64,000 nucleotides of DNA from Gonocerus acuteangulatus (GCA_946811695.1 OX328128.1:31687415-31751414); one strand, 5' to 3'; shown: positions 11,040 to 23,879, counted from the stretch's first letter. Notes: generated by a model not told the origin, from the sequence alone. Numbers and translations: made by a program.

Positions 11040-12290
11040 GCTGTATAAACTGTCTATGTACTATCCTATCATATATCTATGTAAAATTCTATCTACGCCA
11101 AATCCTATCATATGTAAAGCTCTATCATCTATCTATGTAAAATTCTATCATCTATCCGTGTCAAATTCTATCATATATAAAGCTCTGCCTTCAATCTATG
11201 TAAAATTCTATCATATATAAAGCCCTGCCTTCTATCTATGTAAAATTCTATCATATATAAAGCTCTGCCTTCTATCTATGTAAAATTCTATCATATATAA
11301 AGCTCTGCCTTCTATCTATGTAAAATGTTATCCTTTATAAAGCTCTATTATCTATCTATGTAAAAGTCTACCTTATATAAAGCTCTATAAACTGTCTATG
11401 TCAAATTACATCATGTGGAAAGATCTATCACCCACGTATGTTAAATTCTATCGTATGTAAATCTGTATAATATATCTATGTTCAAATCTATCATATATCT
11501 ATGTAAAATTCTATCATATATAAAGTTCTATAAACTATCAATGTCAAATTTTATCAAATGGATAGCTCTATCATCTACCTATGTAAAATTCTATCATATG
11601 TAAAGCTGTATAAAATATCTATGTAAAATTCTATCATATGTAAAGCTGTATAAAATATCTACGTAAAATTCTATCATATGTAAAGCTGTATAAAATAACT
11701 ATGTAAAATTCTATCATATGTAAAGCTGTATAAAATATCTATGTAAAAATCTATCATATGTAAAGCTGTATAAAATATCTATGTAAAATTCTATCATATG
11801 TAAAGCTGTATAAAATATCTATGTAAAATTCTATCATATGTAAAGCTGTATAAAATATCTATGTAAAATTCTATCATATGTAAAGCTGTATAAAATATCT
11901 ATGTAAAATTCTATCATATGTAAAGCTGTATAAAATAACTATGTAAAATTCTATCATATGTAAAGCTGTATAAAATATATATGTAAAAATCTATCATATG
12001 TAAAGCTGTATAAAATATCTATGTAAAATTCTATCATACTTAAAGCTGTATAAAATATCTATGTACAATTCTATCATACATCTATGTAAAATTCTATCAT
12101 ACATCTATGTAAAATTCTATCATATATAAAGCTCTATAAACTGTCAAAGTCATAGTCTATCATATGGATAGCTCCCTCATTTCTGTATGTAAATTTCTAT
12201 CATGTGTAATGCTGTGTCATTTCTGTATGTAATATTCTATCATATGTAAAGCTCTATTATCTATCCTCGTAAAATTCTATTATATGCGTC
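11040..12290. repeat. 40-bp minisatellite
   Basis: Tandem array with unit built from atgtaaaattctatcatatg and taaagctgtataaaatatct. The core (11590-12060) is very regular at 40 bases. The flanks are diverged and show units of mixed length, as expected for an older edge and a recently homogenised centre. No coding potential. Confidence 0.9.
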
Positions 12291-12299
12291 AAAACAAAA

Positions 12300-12870
12300 T
12301 CATTAAAACGTTACATACTTTGGTTACCATCGACCATACATCGGGTCATACATTTAGCTCCTGGAATATAGAGCGAGGTAAGCATAGGTAACCAGTGGTC
12401 ACTAACAATGTGTTCTTCAATTATTCAGCTGGTATTGGACATTACTAAATAGCGAGAAGGGCAAACAATGCGAGGACAACAGGTATTGGATATTCCATCC
12501 GGGAAATTTCTCTGGTCAATAACATGAATTTATCAGGATTCAATACAACGCTCTTCAACAATACAAACCTCAAACGGTATCCAATTTCTCGCATATATCT
12601 AAAACATATTGTTTATTATTTTATTTATTTTTTTTAATTGACAGTGATTTTTTATATTATGACGGTATGAGATTAACGGCAGGTGCATAATTCAATAACT
12701 ACCATACACACAAATTAAACTTTTTTAAGTAAATGTAACTAACAAGGGAACATCTCCAAGTATCCGGAGCCGATTTTGATTAAACTTTGTATATTTATTA
12801 AGCACATGAAAATAATCGATACGTATTTTTTTGTATCGGCCTTATCGCACGTTTAAGGAGCGAAAGTACC
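12300..12870. other. No recognisable feature
   Basis: AT-rich sequence between the minisatellite and a TA tract, with nothing I can identify. Confidence 0.5.
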
Positions 12871-12874
12871 AAAG

Positions 12875-12926
<52 letters not shown>
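12875..12926. repeat. (TA)n microsatellite
   Basis: Two TA runs joined by a TT phase change. Confidence 0.9.
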
Positions 12927-13148
12927 TTATGGCAACGAAATTAATTTAAAATCATTTCTTCATTCAAAAAAAAAATCTCAAAAACATGCAAAAAATAAAC
13001 CTGGCTAAAATTGTGGTCAACTATCTGTGTTTGCAATTCCTGCTAATTAGGCTTCTTGTGCTACTAATTTCGTGTATTATTATATGTGTCTATTATTATA
13101 TGTGTCTATTATTATATAAATATTTCATAACTTCGGCAGGTTAGTTTC

Positions 13149-13424
13149 AAGGGCGTTTATAAGGGGGGGGCTGCAGCCCCCCCCCCAGAAATTTTTGTAA
13201 AAACTTGTCGTAAAACCCTTAAAAATAAATTAAATAAGATCACTTAGTTCATAAAAAATATTTTATTTTACGTGTAATAGCGTTTTAGTAGCCTAAAACT
13301 ATTGCAAGCTATAAATCTTTAGTATTCCATACCCCCGAAATGGTCTCAGCCCCCCCGAAATTTTCACAGACCCCCGAAATTTTCACAGACCCCCCGAAAT
13401 TATTTTCTATATACGCCCATGGTT
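13149..13424 (+). repeat. Poly-G/CTGCAG/poly-C hairpin repeat, copy 2
   Basis: Starts gggcgtttataagg with a G-run, CTGCAG and C-run hairpin. It ends with short C-run plus gaaattttcacaga repeats and tctatatacgccc. The outermost bases are inverted (gggcgtttata against tatacgccc), so this is a candidate 275-bp MITE. Copy 1 lies at 9533. Confidence 0.55.
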
Positions 13425-13429
13425 AGTTT

Positions 13430-13970
13430 TGAAAAATATTCTTGTACCAAATGAACTGGCAACAATGCCGTTTTTCTAAATAATATAAAGATACAACATA
13501 AGTATTCATTTTGTGCGTGATATGTACCTTTTTTGTTGTTAGTTTTAGTTTTAAAGGGGCAGTCAGGAGATTGAATTATTCTAAGTAGAGGGGCTAAATG
13601 TTATCATCTTTGATCTTTAAAAAATATAAGGTGTATTTAATGAAAACTGTGTTAACAATAACACATTTGCGGCACACCAATTTTATCGATTTACATGTTC
13701 ACTATCGACGTATTGTGGTAAAATCGTAGGAGCTTCTTCAGTTTTCTTTAGTTTTCAAAATAATTTTTTTCACGATTCAAGACAGTGTAATATATATATG
13801 TCAATATAAGAAGATAAAAATATTTATGGCGCAGAGCATAATAATTTTACCCATATAAACATTTTATTGGCAGTGCCCTTAGTTTCATAGCTATATTAAA
13901 GTTTACTTATGTTTGGGCTTGAGTTAAACTTTATTACCTTGGCAGTTGCGGTGTGCATATAAATATACTC
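13430..13970. other. No recognisable feature
   Basis: AT-rich DNA with no supported gene or repeat. Confidence 0.4.
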
Positions 13971-13997
13971 TCATTTAAAATGATTAAAATGGAAGCT

Positions 13998-14321
13998 GTT
14001 ATAGGTAAGCGTTACGATTTTTTTTGCGCGAATTTCGTCCCTAACGCCATCTTCCAGTGGACGGATTTTGTTGGTTAACGGACTTGACCTTTCAAATTGG
14101 ACGACGGATTTTTGTACCAAATTTCATCAAAATCGGACCATTCGTCTTCTACCTAGAGAGCGAACAGACATATATATATATACAAATTTGAACCACCATC
14201 ATTTTCGGTCTCTAGGGGTTCTGAAACGCAAAATTTTCTAGTCGGCACTTCTGGATTGCCTCATGAGATCAACCTTATAAGCGGGGTTCCTCCCTAAGGG
14301 GGAGGGAGGAACCGCGCTAAA
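13998..14321 (+). mobile_element. Family H element, copy C (3' part)
   Basis: Shares ccaaatttcatcaaaatcgg with the 36.2-kb relative (on the other strand there) and attttcggtctctaggggtt with the 1.45-2.5 kb copy. It ends in hairpin ggttcctccct / agggaggaacc (14284-14313) followed by GCGCTAAA. The TA tract is short here. The 5' end is not recognised. Confidence 0.55.
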
Positions 14322-14439
14322 AAGAATATATAATAAAAAAAACAGAAAAAGAAGGAAAATAAATAAAAATTAATAGAATAAAAAACATAAAGGAAAACAA
14401 ACAAAATAAAAAATGTTTCTGTCAATATGCCGCTTTAGT

Positions 14440-14640
14440 CGTGGGGTGAATTCACGTTATTGCGCTGTCTGCTGTTCGTAAGTACATGTTTAACGGTCAG
14501 AATCTCGTTACGCAATCTGCCAATTGGTCTGTCCTTTCTGTCTAGTAGGTAGGAATGGGTAAGTAAGGTGTGTCCAATACGAAGCCTGTATAGGATGACT
14601 TCGTCCCGACGGGAAAAGTGTTCATTTGACCAGGTTTTCG
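14440..14640 (-). pseudogene. LINE ORF2 C-terminal fragment
   Basis: Minus strand reads RRDEVILYRLRIGHTLLTHS, then YLLDRKDRPIGRLRNEILTV, then KHVLTN. This is the RLRIGHTxLTHxYLL segment of I/Jockey-type LINE ORF2, and one of the best-preserved relics of the family in the window. The first two cysteines of the knuckle are lost (IGRLRN in place of C-x2-C), so it is decayed. Confidence 0.75.
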
Positions 14641-14659
14641 TTGTATTTTTAATTTTCCC

Positions 14660-15480
14660 AAAACTGGGCTTCAGTTTTTAGCTACTCACTTTTCCACTCG
14701 TACAATACGTATTTTTAGCATAAATATGCTTTAGCGATGACTAAACTGGAAAAAAAAAGTTACAAAAAAGTGTCCACTAGCGTTCGCGCATGCGTAATAT
14801 GAAGACTGTATGTTATACAGTATATTACATAGGTTTGTCGGGTGGAAAAAAAGCATATTTATGTTCCTGAATTTGAGCAGAAGGCTCTAAACGAAATTAA
14901 TTTTCACATCATACTGGGTCAATCCCGAATCATCCAAAATAAAAGAAATCTTTGAAGGCCGATGTTTGACGTAGCACCGACTTTGAAACTGGTAGCCAAC
15001 TATGAGATAACTTACAAACTAAGCCCAAATTAATCGATTATCTTTTACCCTCTTAGGACTCCAGAAGTATCTTAGATCTTGAAAAAAAAGCCAGTCTCGT
15101 AGGAGCGATTTTCATGGTTCAGCTGAAAATGACCGTTTGTTATGATAGATCTATTAGATTTCTCAGCACATTTGTATTTAAATTTGAAACTACCTACAGG
15201 AATGAAGTTTATTGTATTGAAGTATTATTATAATATTTATAGTTTTAGTATTATTATAGCAACACTATTTTAACTGTTGCCATAACGATATAACCTAATT
15301 GTATTTATAATATTGGTTTGTTGTGTATTTGATTAATGGTTAACGCATTTCTATTGGTCTATTCTTATGAGCATTCCCTAGCGTATTAAGTGGAGTTCAT
15401 ATGGCGACAACACAATATAGCAAGGATAAAGGAGTCTGTTTCGAAGCAATGTTAAATTTCATATCGGTCCATTATCCACC
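14660..15480. other. No gene; small shared repeat
   Basis: The segment around 14690-14790 (cataaatatgctttagcgat, then gactaaactg) is similar in reverse to 62755-62815, so a dispersed repeat of about 100 bases is present. Otherwise nothing is recognised. Confidence 0.4.
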
Positions 15481-15494
15481 GAAAAACCAATATG

Positions 15495-15625
15495 ATCAAC
15501 GAGTTGGATTGACTAGAAGTTTGCTATAACCTTGAGCGAGTGTAGCGAGCGAAAAAGCATAGCAATTATGCTATTAACATAAGTGCTTCGCGTTTACGCT
15601 CGCAGAAGGTTATATCGAAACTCTA
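15495..15625 (+). repeat. gagcgagcgtagcgagcg-type repeat
   Basis: Starts cgagttggattgactag and contains gagcgagtgtagcgagcg and agcatagca. The same block recurs three times at 25358-25980. Its edges carry short inverted repeats (gttggattgactag against ctagtcaaccc). Confidence 0.6.
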
Positions 15626-15661
15626 GTCAACCCACACATATTTGATTGACATATTTGATAA

Positions 15662-15874
15662 TGGAGACCCGATGGCCGTGAGGGTTAAGGCGTGAGCACT
15701 TAACACTCCGTGCCAAAGGTCGTGGGTTCGATTTCCACTAAGGGTGGTGGTTTTTTTCTTTCGAAAAAAAGAAAAGGCATCACCCCTATCCTGGCTAGAA
15801 AAGGTTGGTAACCTATAGATAACTTAAAATTCGTAGTTAATAATAAATGGACGTTAAAATTTAAATAAATAAAT
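15662..15874 (+). repeat. tRNA-Ser/Leu-like SINE
   Basis: Head: gatggccgtgagggttaagg (A box), then gtgggttcgatttcc (B box), with extra length between the boxes as in class II tRNAs. Body: gaaaaggcatcacccctatc onward, ending in (TAAA)n-like tail ttaaataaataaat. A headless copy lies at 10143-10262. Confidence 0.8.
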
Positions 15875-16769
15875 ACATATTTGATAATCCCGTCACTATA
15901 TTGGCATTAACTCAATTGACGCGTTGATCCTGCTCTCTGACCAAGTGATGATCTAGATCTCTGAGAGCCGGTTCTTTAACCTGCGTTGAAGCTAATACAT
16001 AAGTACCCCTATCCTGTATGATACATTCTGAAAGAAGGTAATTTCTACATATTGATGTTCCACAAGTAAAAAAATACAAAAAGGATTTAACAATTTCTCC
16101 AAACCTTCATTCAACTAGATCTTCACGGGACTATTTTCGATATATCTTAGGATCGGTGAAGATCCTAAGATTTTTCAAAAATTATTTCATGAGTGCAACT
16201 TTAGCAGGGAAATTCCATCGGAATTGCTTAACGGTACTGTAACTTCATTACGATGCTAATTCCCCGGAAAATAATTTATAAATTTCGTAGATTATCCAGA
16301 GTAAAATATAACATTAGGAAATTACATAAATCCCTAGAGAATGTTATTCAAATATGGATGAAGAGAAAGAGAACAGAAGTTTGTATATAATTGTAGAGCA
16401 AACTTTGCGGACAGGTTCAAGTCTTTAATTAGTTGCAGACTGCCGCCGTGAGATGGCGCGTCATGCTGACGACTAGACGGATAACTGTGAAGGGGCTGGT
16501 AGAGAAGAGTGGGGTGGGAAAATTACTCTCAAACTACTAGAACTACTAATAACATCATGTCACTCTTTAATTTATGGATAAATAATAAGTAATTACTCTG
16601 CAAAAACTCCGACATATGGATTATTTTAGTGCGTTTCAAGTAGCGCGCCTGTACTTGGACTCAAAGTTGCGCGTTTATTGTTGCAATTCATTGTCACATC
16701 ATTTCTCATATTTCAGGATTGTATTGAGGGTCTACGTGATACAATTACGTAAAACCCCGCCAAGATGCC

Positions 16770-17428
16770 TCATACTGCTAATAATGAGGCAAAAAATGCA
16801 GGCGGAAATCTCAATTGTGACGTACTGCAAATTACTGACAAAGATCTGACAAAAGTCAAAACGTCAAGTAAAATAACATTGGAACTACATATGGACACAA
16901 CTACCTGTCAATAAACTCCGGACAGTAAAAAACATAGTTGACAAATGGCCTTCCAGGCATCCAGATAACAAACGCGAAAAAACAATTCTTGCCAGACTGA
17001 GGACCTACTCGACTAGCTCACGAATACCTTACGAGAAGACGAGATAAACCTATAAGCAGTATATGTAACAAAGAACTTACGATTAAACACATACTGACAG
17101 ACTGCCAAAGACGATGCAATTTTACATCCCGGATGATATGCAAGAACTCCTCGGCAATGATAGCCAGTACATCAACACTATAGTGACCTACCTCAAAAAC
17201 ACAGGAATATATAATCTTATTTGACGGCAATAAGCACTGTTTACTTAAAAATAACGGTATACTTCCATAGATACAATAAGCAAAATTTATCGGTGAATTC
17301 TTCACATAAAGTTAAAATGTTATACAATGATATTAGCTGTGCTGATTTCCTAGAATAAATGTTTCAGATGATACAATGTTTTGTGTTGATCGCTAATGAA
17401 GCGGAACATACCAAATAAATAAATAAAA
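16770..17428 (+). pseudogene. LINE ORF2 C-terminus with 3' end and tail
   Basis: Successive plus-strand frames give: a decayed RNase H end (NNEAKNAGG); NKLRTVKNIVDKWPSRHPDN and TILARLRTYSTSSRIPYE; DKPISSICNKELTIKHILTD then C; and DSQYINTIVTYLKNTGIYNL ending in a stop at 17222. This is the full order of C-terminal blocks of an I/Jockey-type LINE, broken by several frameshifts and stops. The element continues to a (TAAA)-like tail at 17412-17428, directly against family H copy B. It is 5' truncated and dead. Confidence 0.8.
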
Positions 17429-17429
17429 A

Positions 17430-18327
17430 GTCCGTCACGCAGGAGCTGCATAACTAAGCACTTTCCTCAGAATTTGGGTAGTGTAGACTGCTTTCCAGAA
17501 CAATTTGCTTAAAATATCCTACATAAATAAAATAAAAACATGAATAGTTCTCTTTTAAATTTGTAATGAGGAACTGATCAATTATTAATTTGCTTCCAGA
17601 GTTATGTTAACACATGTTACCTATTACACTACGTAATAAATACAAAAAACCTCATATTATCGTATTTTGATCTAACGCAGGAACAGGATACAGTCCCTCT
17701 AGCGCTCCTTGCGGCGCCTTTGTGGACCTATGTCTGGCTGGCTTTTCTATTGAAATATATTACAAAGTAAACCCCCCTTTCCGATTGACCGATTCAGCTC
17801 ATTTTTATAACACTTCTTTCTCGTGAGTTACTCACGACGTATACCGCGTTTCGTTAGAATACAGCAGAAATTACGACCAGTATGAGTATATTAGGAATTT
17901 GGGTCTGGAGTAAACCCCCCCTCCTAATGAACCTATTTAGTTTATTTTTACATCACATATTTACCTGTAGATTACCACTACGAATACCGAGTTTCGTCGA
18001 AATATACCTAAAATCACGGCTGGTAGTGGCGAATTGGTATTGTGGGTTCGGAGTAAACCCCCCCCCCCCTCCTTATGAACCGATTTAGTTCATTTTTATA
18101 TCTCACTTTTCTCTCTATATTACCACTACGAATACCAAGTTTCGTTGAAATATAACAAATATTACGGCTGAAATGGTCAAATTAGTGTTTTGGGTTCGGG
18201 GTAAACCCCCCCTTCCGGTAGACCGATTTTGGTGGTTAACGAACTCGTTCAATCGTTTGCTAATTGAATGCTATATACCAAGTTTCGTGACGAAAAAACA
18301 AAAACTCTGGCCGCTATCGTGTTAACA

Positions 18328-18397
<70 letters not shown>

Positions 18398-18774
18398 GCC
18401 TAGAATGAAAACCTTGTATCTCAAAAATAAAATTAATTAACTTTTATACCTAATTAGATGGATATTATGGTTACTGAGAATCCCGCAAGGTTTGCTTCTT
18501 CGCCAATATAGTCCAGGATGAGTAAGATAGAGTTTCTTTTACACTTAAGGTTTGTCAAATAGAATATTATCCATCTAATAACGTATAAAAGTTATTAACG
18601 TTATTTTTTAGATACGAGGTTTTCATTCTAGGCCATCGATATATATATAAATTTTAACGGGGGTCATTTTCGGTGTCTACTAGGTAGGATCGATAAAGAT
18701 TTGAAGACATTTTTCAAAAATTCCGTCATGAGTCCAACCTCAATAGCTACTTTCCTTCGGAGGAAAGTGCTAAA
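17430..18774 (+). mobile_element. Family H element, copy B
   Basis: Collinear with copy A (3183-4400): same start (gtccgtcacgcaggagctgc), same C-run modules, same (TA)n, and same 3' hairpin at 18752-18769 followed by TGCTAAAA. It inserted into or next to the AT-rich tail of the LINE at 17428. Its (TA)n tract is interrupted by a MITE at 18391-18640. Confidence 0.7.
18391..18640. mobile_element. MITE inserted in (TA)n of family H copy B
   Basis: Terminal inverted repeats of about 35 bases: atcgatggcctagaatgaaa at the left and ttcattctaggccatcgat at the right, with a 250-bp total length. Copy A has the uninterrupted TA tract, so this is a clean filled/empty-site pair. A TA target duplication is plausible but cannot be proved inside a TA repeat. 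The interior shows no transposase frame. Confidence 0.8.
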
Positions 18775-18779
18775 ATAAA

Positions 18780-19300
18780 TAAAAATTATTTAATGACACT
18801 TCAGATTTTTCTTTCTAAATTTCTACTCGGAATTATTAATTTTTATCATGATATTACCCTGAATTTTTACTTCCAACAAGGCTTCTCAATTAATTTAAAT
18901 TTGTCTTCATTTTTAAAGTATCCTGAATAATATTTAAGGTATCCTCAATTTACTTATTGACGAACCGCACGACAAAAAGTAAAATAATACGCCTGAAGAA
19001 AAAACAATCCTCAATGAAAGATTAATTAATTAAAAGTGATTAAATAATTGAATAGTGGGAATATTATTACAAATTTAGATTAAAATTTAAAGGTCATTAA
19101 AGCTTAAATAACTGTTTCTAATCCTTAAATAAAGTTCTCACTTATATATAGGGATATAACTGAAAATCAAACATTCAATCATCAACCATTTTATAATTAC
19201 TAATAGACGCACATTAGGCGCAGACTATAGCTGGACAGGAGCAGCAATAAAACAGTCTTTAATTTAATTGCAGACTTACACAGGAACTTGGCCTTGTGAA
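18780..19300. other. No recognisable feature
   Basis: AT-rich sequence with nothing I can assign. Confidence 0.5.
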
Positions 19301-19302
19301 TC

Positions 19303-19481
19303 TAAGGGTGCATTTACACTAGGATAGTTATTGCAGAATATCTATGTCAGAGAGAAATTCTGACTAATGTAAACCATGTAGAATTTATGTCAGAATAATT
19401 TTTACATGGTTTACATTAGTCAGAATTTCTCTCTGATATAAATATCCTCCAATAACTATTCTAGTGTAAACGCACCCTAAC
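19303..19481. mobile_element. Palindromic MITE
   Basis: taagggtgcatttacactag at the left pairs with ctagtgtaaacgcacccta at the right, and the whole 179-bp unit is close to a perfect palindrome apart from a short centre (tgtagaatttatgtc). Non-autonomous; superfamily not determined. Confidence 0.8.
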
Positions 19482-19827
19482 AAGTGATGATTACTAGAAC
19501 TATTTTGCATTCGGAAATCGAGAAACAAAATTCGCATATTATCCTAAATCCAGAATTATCCCTAATTCCAAACTCTTTTCTTCAAACATAATCCTTCCAA
19601 TTTTAAAAATAAAAAATAAAATTCTAAATTCTAAGAATGGAATATATAAAAATAACTAAAATAAATAAACATTTGCTGAAGCCGGAATTGGCACAAATAT
19701 TGAGGTCATGAATAGATTCTATAGATTCATTTTGGTGGATGGAATCTTCGAAAAATAGACAATGATAAGTCAATATTGCTTTGCACTTATAAAACTTCTT
19801 AAAATATGTCTTCTAAGGATGATATTT

Positions 19828-20168
19828 TTAAGAGTTTTGAGAAGGGAAGGAATGGAAAGAAATTAAACACTCATAATGGAGGTAAATGGTTAAAGACAAA
19901 GTAAAGACATTATGCTATTATCCCTGGCGAAGATAAAGCAATAAAAGAGCCATTATTGGAAAATGCATTAAACGACTGTTGGAGTTAAGTGCACCCTTTG
20001 GAAGTGTTTGGTTTGTACACTCACTGACAGGATAATCCATCTATTGTAACCTTGTAGTTACCTTCCTGTCCAAAGAGGATATAATGCCTGATAGAGACCT
20101 CATCGGAAAGTAGCCTCTATGTACATTAACCTATACTAATGTCTATATAATCTAAATACATCAGATAA
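19828..20168 (+). repeat. 340-bp direct repeat, copy 1
   Basis: From tttaagagttttgagaag to aatacatcagata, almost identical to 20638-20978. The two copies flank a 470-bp module that recurs at 24852. This looks like a segmental duplication around, or caused by, the inserted module. Confidence 0.85.
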
Positions 20169-20637
20169 ATCATGTAAACATGCCACAGTAAAAGACATCC
20201 ATGCTCTTGGGTTACAATTTGATTTCCTTAATTTTTATTCAAATCAGGATTTTTGACATTTTTTATTTATTATGTATTTTAAATTTCTTTCATTCTTTCT
20301 CATTTTATTCTATTACGGCCACGAAACATGCAGGGCAAATATACAATAAAGTGGTACAAAAGAAAATGAAGAACTATGTTTGACCTACGCCTTATATATC
20401 TGTGGAATAGAATATATTGTCGTTTTGCTATCTACGTTATTTCTAGTGCATATTTTGGTCGTGAAATACGGTAAATCTGAAAGAGAGCGTCCTCAGCTAC
20501 GATTTTCTTCAAAGTTTGCACTAGAACGTATTTTGATGCACTAAACACGAATCCGTTGGGAAAAAAACGCTCTCAACTAGGAAAGGAGTTATTATAAAAA
20601 AAGTTCACTGTTATGAAGGTTAGGGAAGAATGCCTTC
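20168..20637 (+). repeat. 470-bp module, copy 1
   Basis: Nearly identical to 24852-25321, from aatcatgtaaacatgccaca to gttagggaagaatgcct. The 60-residue frame inside is preserved in both copies only because the copies are recent; it has no recognisable domain. Unclassified repeat. Confidence 0.85.
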
Positions 20638-20978
20638 TTTAAGAGTTTTGAGAAGGAAAGGAATGGAAAGAAAGTAAACACTCATAATGGAGGTAAATGG
20701 TTAAAGACAAAGTAAAGACATTATGCTATTATCCCTGGCGAAGATAAAGCAATAAAAGAGCCATTATTGGAAAATGCATTAAACGACTGTTGGAGTTAAG
20801 TGCACCCTTTGGAAGTGTTTCGTTTGTACACTCACTGACAGGATAATCCATCTATTGTAACCTTGTAGTTACCTTCCTGTCCAAAGAGGATATAATGCCT
20901 GATAGAGACCTCATCGGAAAGTAGCCTCTATGTACATTAACCTATACTAATGTCTATATAATCTAAATACATCAGATA
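20638..20978 (+). repeat. 340-bp direct repeat, copy 2
   Basis: Partner of 19828-20168, differing by a few substitutions. Confidence 0.85.
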
Positions 20979-21618
20979 GATCCATTGATTAAGGCATCCA
21001 TGATTTTGAACTATCTTTCTTGATAATACTTCTCGTTCCACATTAAATGATAACAACGTTCTGTGTGTTTGATTGCAATATTTATTTAGAAAATAGAGAC
21101 CAAAACCTAAGCAAAGTTTCTTGTCTAGGCAGATAATCTATATATATAAACATCAGGTGTCTGTCTGTTTGTCCGTTTGTTCCTTATACAAATCTATACC
21201 GTTTGACCGATTTTGACCAAACTTGGCTCACAGATAGGCCTTGGTACGGGAAATCTCCTAGGCTAGGTCATAATAGTCAAATTTCAAAATTTGGTCAAAA
21301 GAAAAATTGGCTACCTGAACCATTCAGATTCTGACGGCAATTTTGAATAATGTCGCAAATTTATTAGTTGATGTTCTTTATAATCTAGGCGCACGGTAGT
21401 GCGCCAGGCCAAGTTCCGGCCTAAGCATACTGTGTGTATATTACAGGCGGTCTTAGAGCCGATTTTTACCCTCTCATAACTTTCAACCAGGTGAAGATAA
21501 ATTTATGAAATTTTACACAGGTATTAAACTACTGGATGTGAGTAAAACTGGAAATTTTCATAATTCTACATCGAATAGTTTCTGAGATATAAGCGATCGA
21601 AAATCGGGATTTATAGGA

Positions 21619-21657
21619 CTCACTCACTCACTCACTCACTCACTCACTCACTGACTC
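21619..21657. repeat. (ACTC)n microsatellite
   Basis: About nine tandem copies of a 4-base unit inside the Helitron-like region. Confidence 0.9.
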
Positions 21658-22981
21658 ATCAAAATTATTAGGCACTTCCCATGATGCTAGAGACTTGAAA
21701 TTTTGCATGAAGATAGATATGAAGGTGTTATTAAAGGAAAAAATCGAAAAATCGCGAAAAGTTGTGTTTGACTCCGCTTCCGGGGCGGGGGCGTGCCAGT
21801 TTTGTACTTCCATCGGAAACCCGTCATTCCGTCCGAAACCCATGATGTGGAGTATCAAATGAATTGTCTCGGTATGAAGAACCTATATTTGATGTTTTAA
21901 GAAACAAATAGAGACGCATACAGGCTCGGTAAAAATCTTATACCAGCTTTCTGTCTGTATGTTTGTTCCTCTTACAAATCCGTACCGTTTGACCGATTTT
22001 GACCAAACTTGGGACACAGATGGGTCTTGATACGGGGAGAATCATAGGCTAGGAAAAATTGTCTATCAGCTGTCTGTTTGTCTGTTTGTTCCTTATACAA
22101 ATACACACCGTTTGACCGGTTTTGACAAAATTTGACACACATGTCGGTCTTTATCCGGGTAGTGCCATAGGCTAGTCAAAATCGTCTATCAGCTGTCTGT
22201 CTGCATGTTTGTTCCGTACACAAATTCACACCATTTGACCGATTTTGACCAAACTTGGCACACAGGTAGGCCTTGGTCCGGGGAATGCACTAGGCTAGGT
22301 AAAAAAGGTCTTTCAGCTGTCTGTCTGTATGTTTGTTCCTTATACCAATTCACACCGTTTGGCCTATTTTAACCAAACTTGGCACGCAGGTAGGTCTTGA
22401 TACGGGAGTGTCATATTACCTATGACGTTTTCTACTTCTTGCTCCATCGAAATGCCATCATTCCTTCTGAAACCCATCATGTGGGGTATCAAATGAATCG
22501 TCTTGGTAAGGAGAACCTATATTTGATGTTTTAAAAAACATTTCGACGCATCTTAAAAACAGTTCTGACTTCTTTCTTAAATGTAGTAAATAAAGTCGTA
22601 GGGGTTCACTGCATAATATACTTCAAAACAGATACTAAGTTTTTCAAAGTCGAGTCATTTTTGTTCTTATATTTTTCTTGAAGGCCTTCTACACTTTCCC
22701 TATTGTGATCTTTATCCTCGGGATAAGGTTCCTGTGTTTTACTGTGTAATAGTTTAGTAAAGAGAGCAATCAATTTGTCCTCTAAAGTAATGTCATTTGG
22801 AAGAGCTTCTAACTTTTCTAGTCTAGTGATTAGATGTATGTAGGTTGATTATTGGTATCAAATATCAAGCAGTATGGAGAACCTTATGCAGAATCCAAAG
22901 ACCCTGGTTTTATATGAAGTACAAAAGCCAGTAGGTATGTGGCAACTAAATTCTATTTAATACTTAGAAAAAAGCAATGAG

Positions 22982-23720
22982 ATCCCCAAAAAAACATAAA
23001 TGTGAAATAGAGGCCAAGTTCCTGCCACCACAAAGAAACACTCCCTTCCTCAAAAATATCCCCTCCTAAAACCCCCCAAAAACGCCTTACCATTCTACAC
23101 TCCAAAAAAGTAGTATGGGTTGGTGTATTAATTCAACCAAAAATATTTGCCAATACAAGAGATGATACAAGAAAGAAATGGCCAAGTTCATTACTTGGAA
23201 GACCTCATAGTTACTTACTAAGAACAGTAAAGACACTTCAACTGACCTTTAAAAACAACAATAAAAATACTTATATCCAGTTACTAAAATATCACTTTCC
23301 TCAAGCAGGTATATTCTTAAACTTGGCAATGTTTTTTTTGTGCCGAAATTATCTTTAGATAAAAACTAAACATTGCCAAGTTTAAGAATATACCTGGTTG
23401 AGGAAAGTGATATTTTAGTAACTGGATATAAGTATTTTTATTGTTGTTTTTAAAGGTCAGTTGAAGTGTCTTTACTGTTCTTAGTAAGTAACTATGAGGT
23501 CTTCCAAGTAATGAACTTGGCCATTTCTTTCTTGTATCATCTCTTGTATTGGCAAATATTTTTGGTTGAATTAATACACCAACCCATACTACTTTTTTGG
23601 AGTGTAGAATGGTAAGGCGTTTTTGGGGGGTTTTAGGAGGGGATATTTTTGAGGAAGGGAGTGTTTCTTTGTGGTGGCAGGAACTTGGCCTCTATTTCAC
23701 ATTTATGTTTTTTTGGGGAT
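22982..23720. mobile_element. Fold-back element, ~350-bp arms
   Basis: Arms 22982-23332 and 23368-23720 are nearly perfect reverse complements, starting atccccaaaaaaacataaat, with a loop of about 35 bases. Very few mismatches separate the arms, which suggests recent formation or ongoing arm conversion. Lies within the Helitron-like element. No coding content; no clear target duplication seen. Confidence 0.85.
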
Positions 23721-23879
23721 TAGAATAACTCGAACTCATTGATGATTTTACATCATCATCTTTATATAATCATGTAATGCAGTTTATTTCAATTTATATC
23801 AACAGTCACTGTCTACCTAAGGAGCGCTGGCCTTTCTTTGATAAGAGCTATCTACCCGCAGGCTGTGGTACTGGGTTCG

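Noticed and set aside
11040..12290. CRISPR-like array
   Set aside because: Units are contiguous 40-bp tandem copies with no unique spacers, in eukaryotic repeat context.
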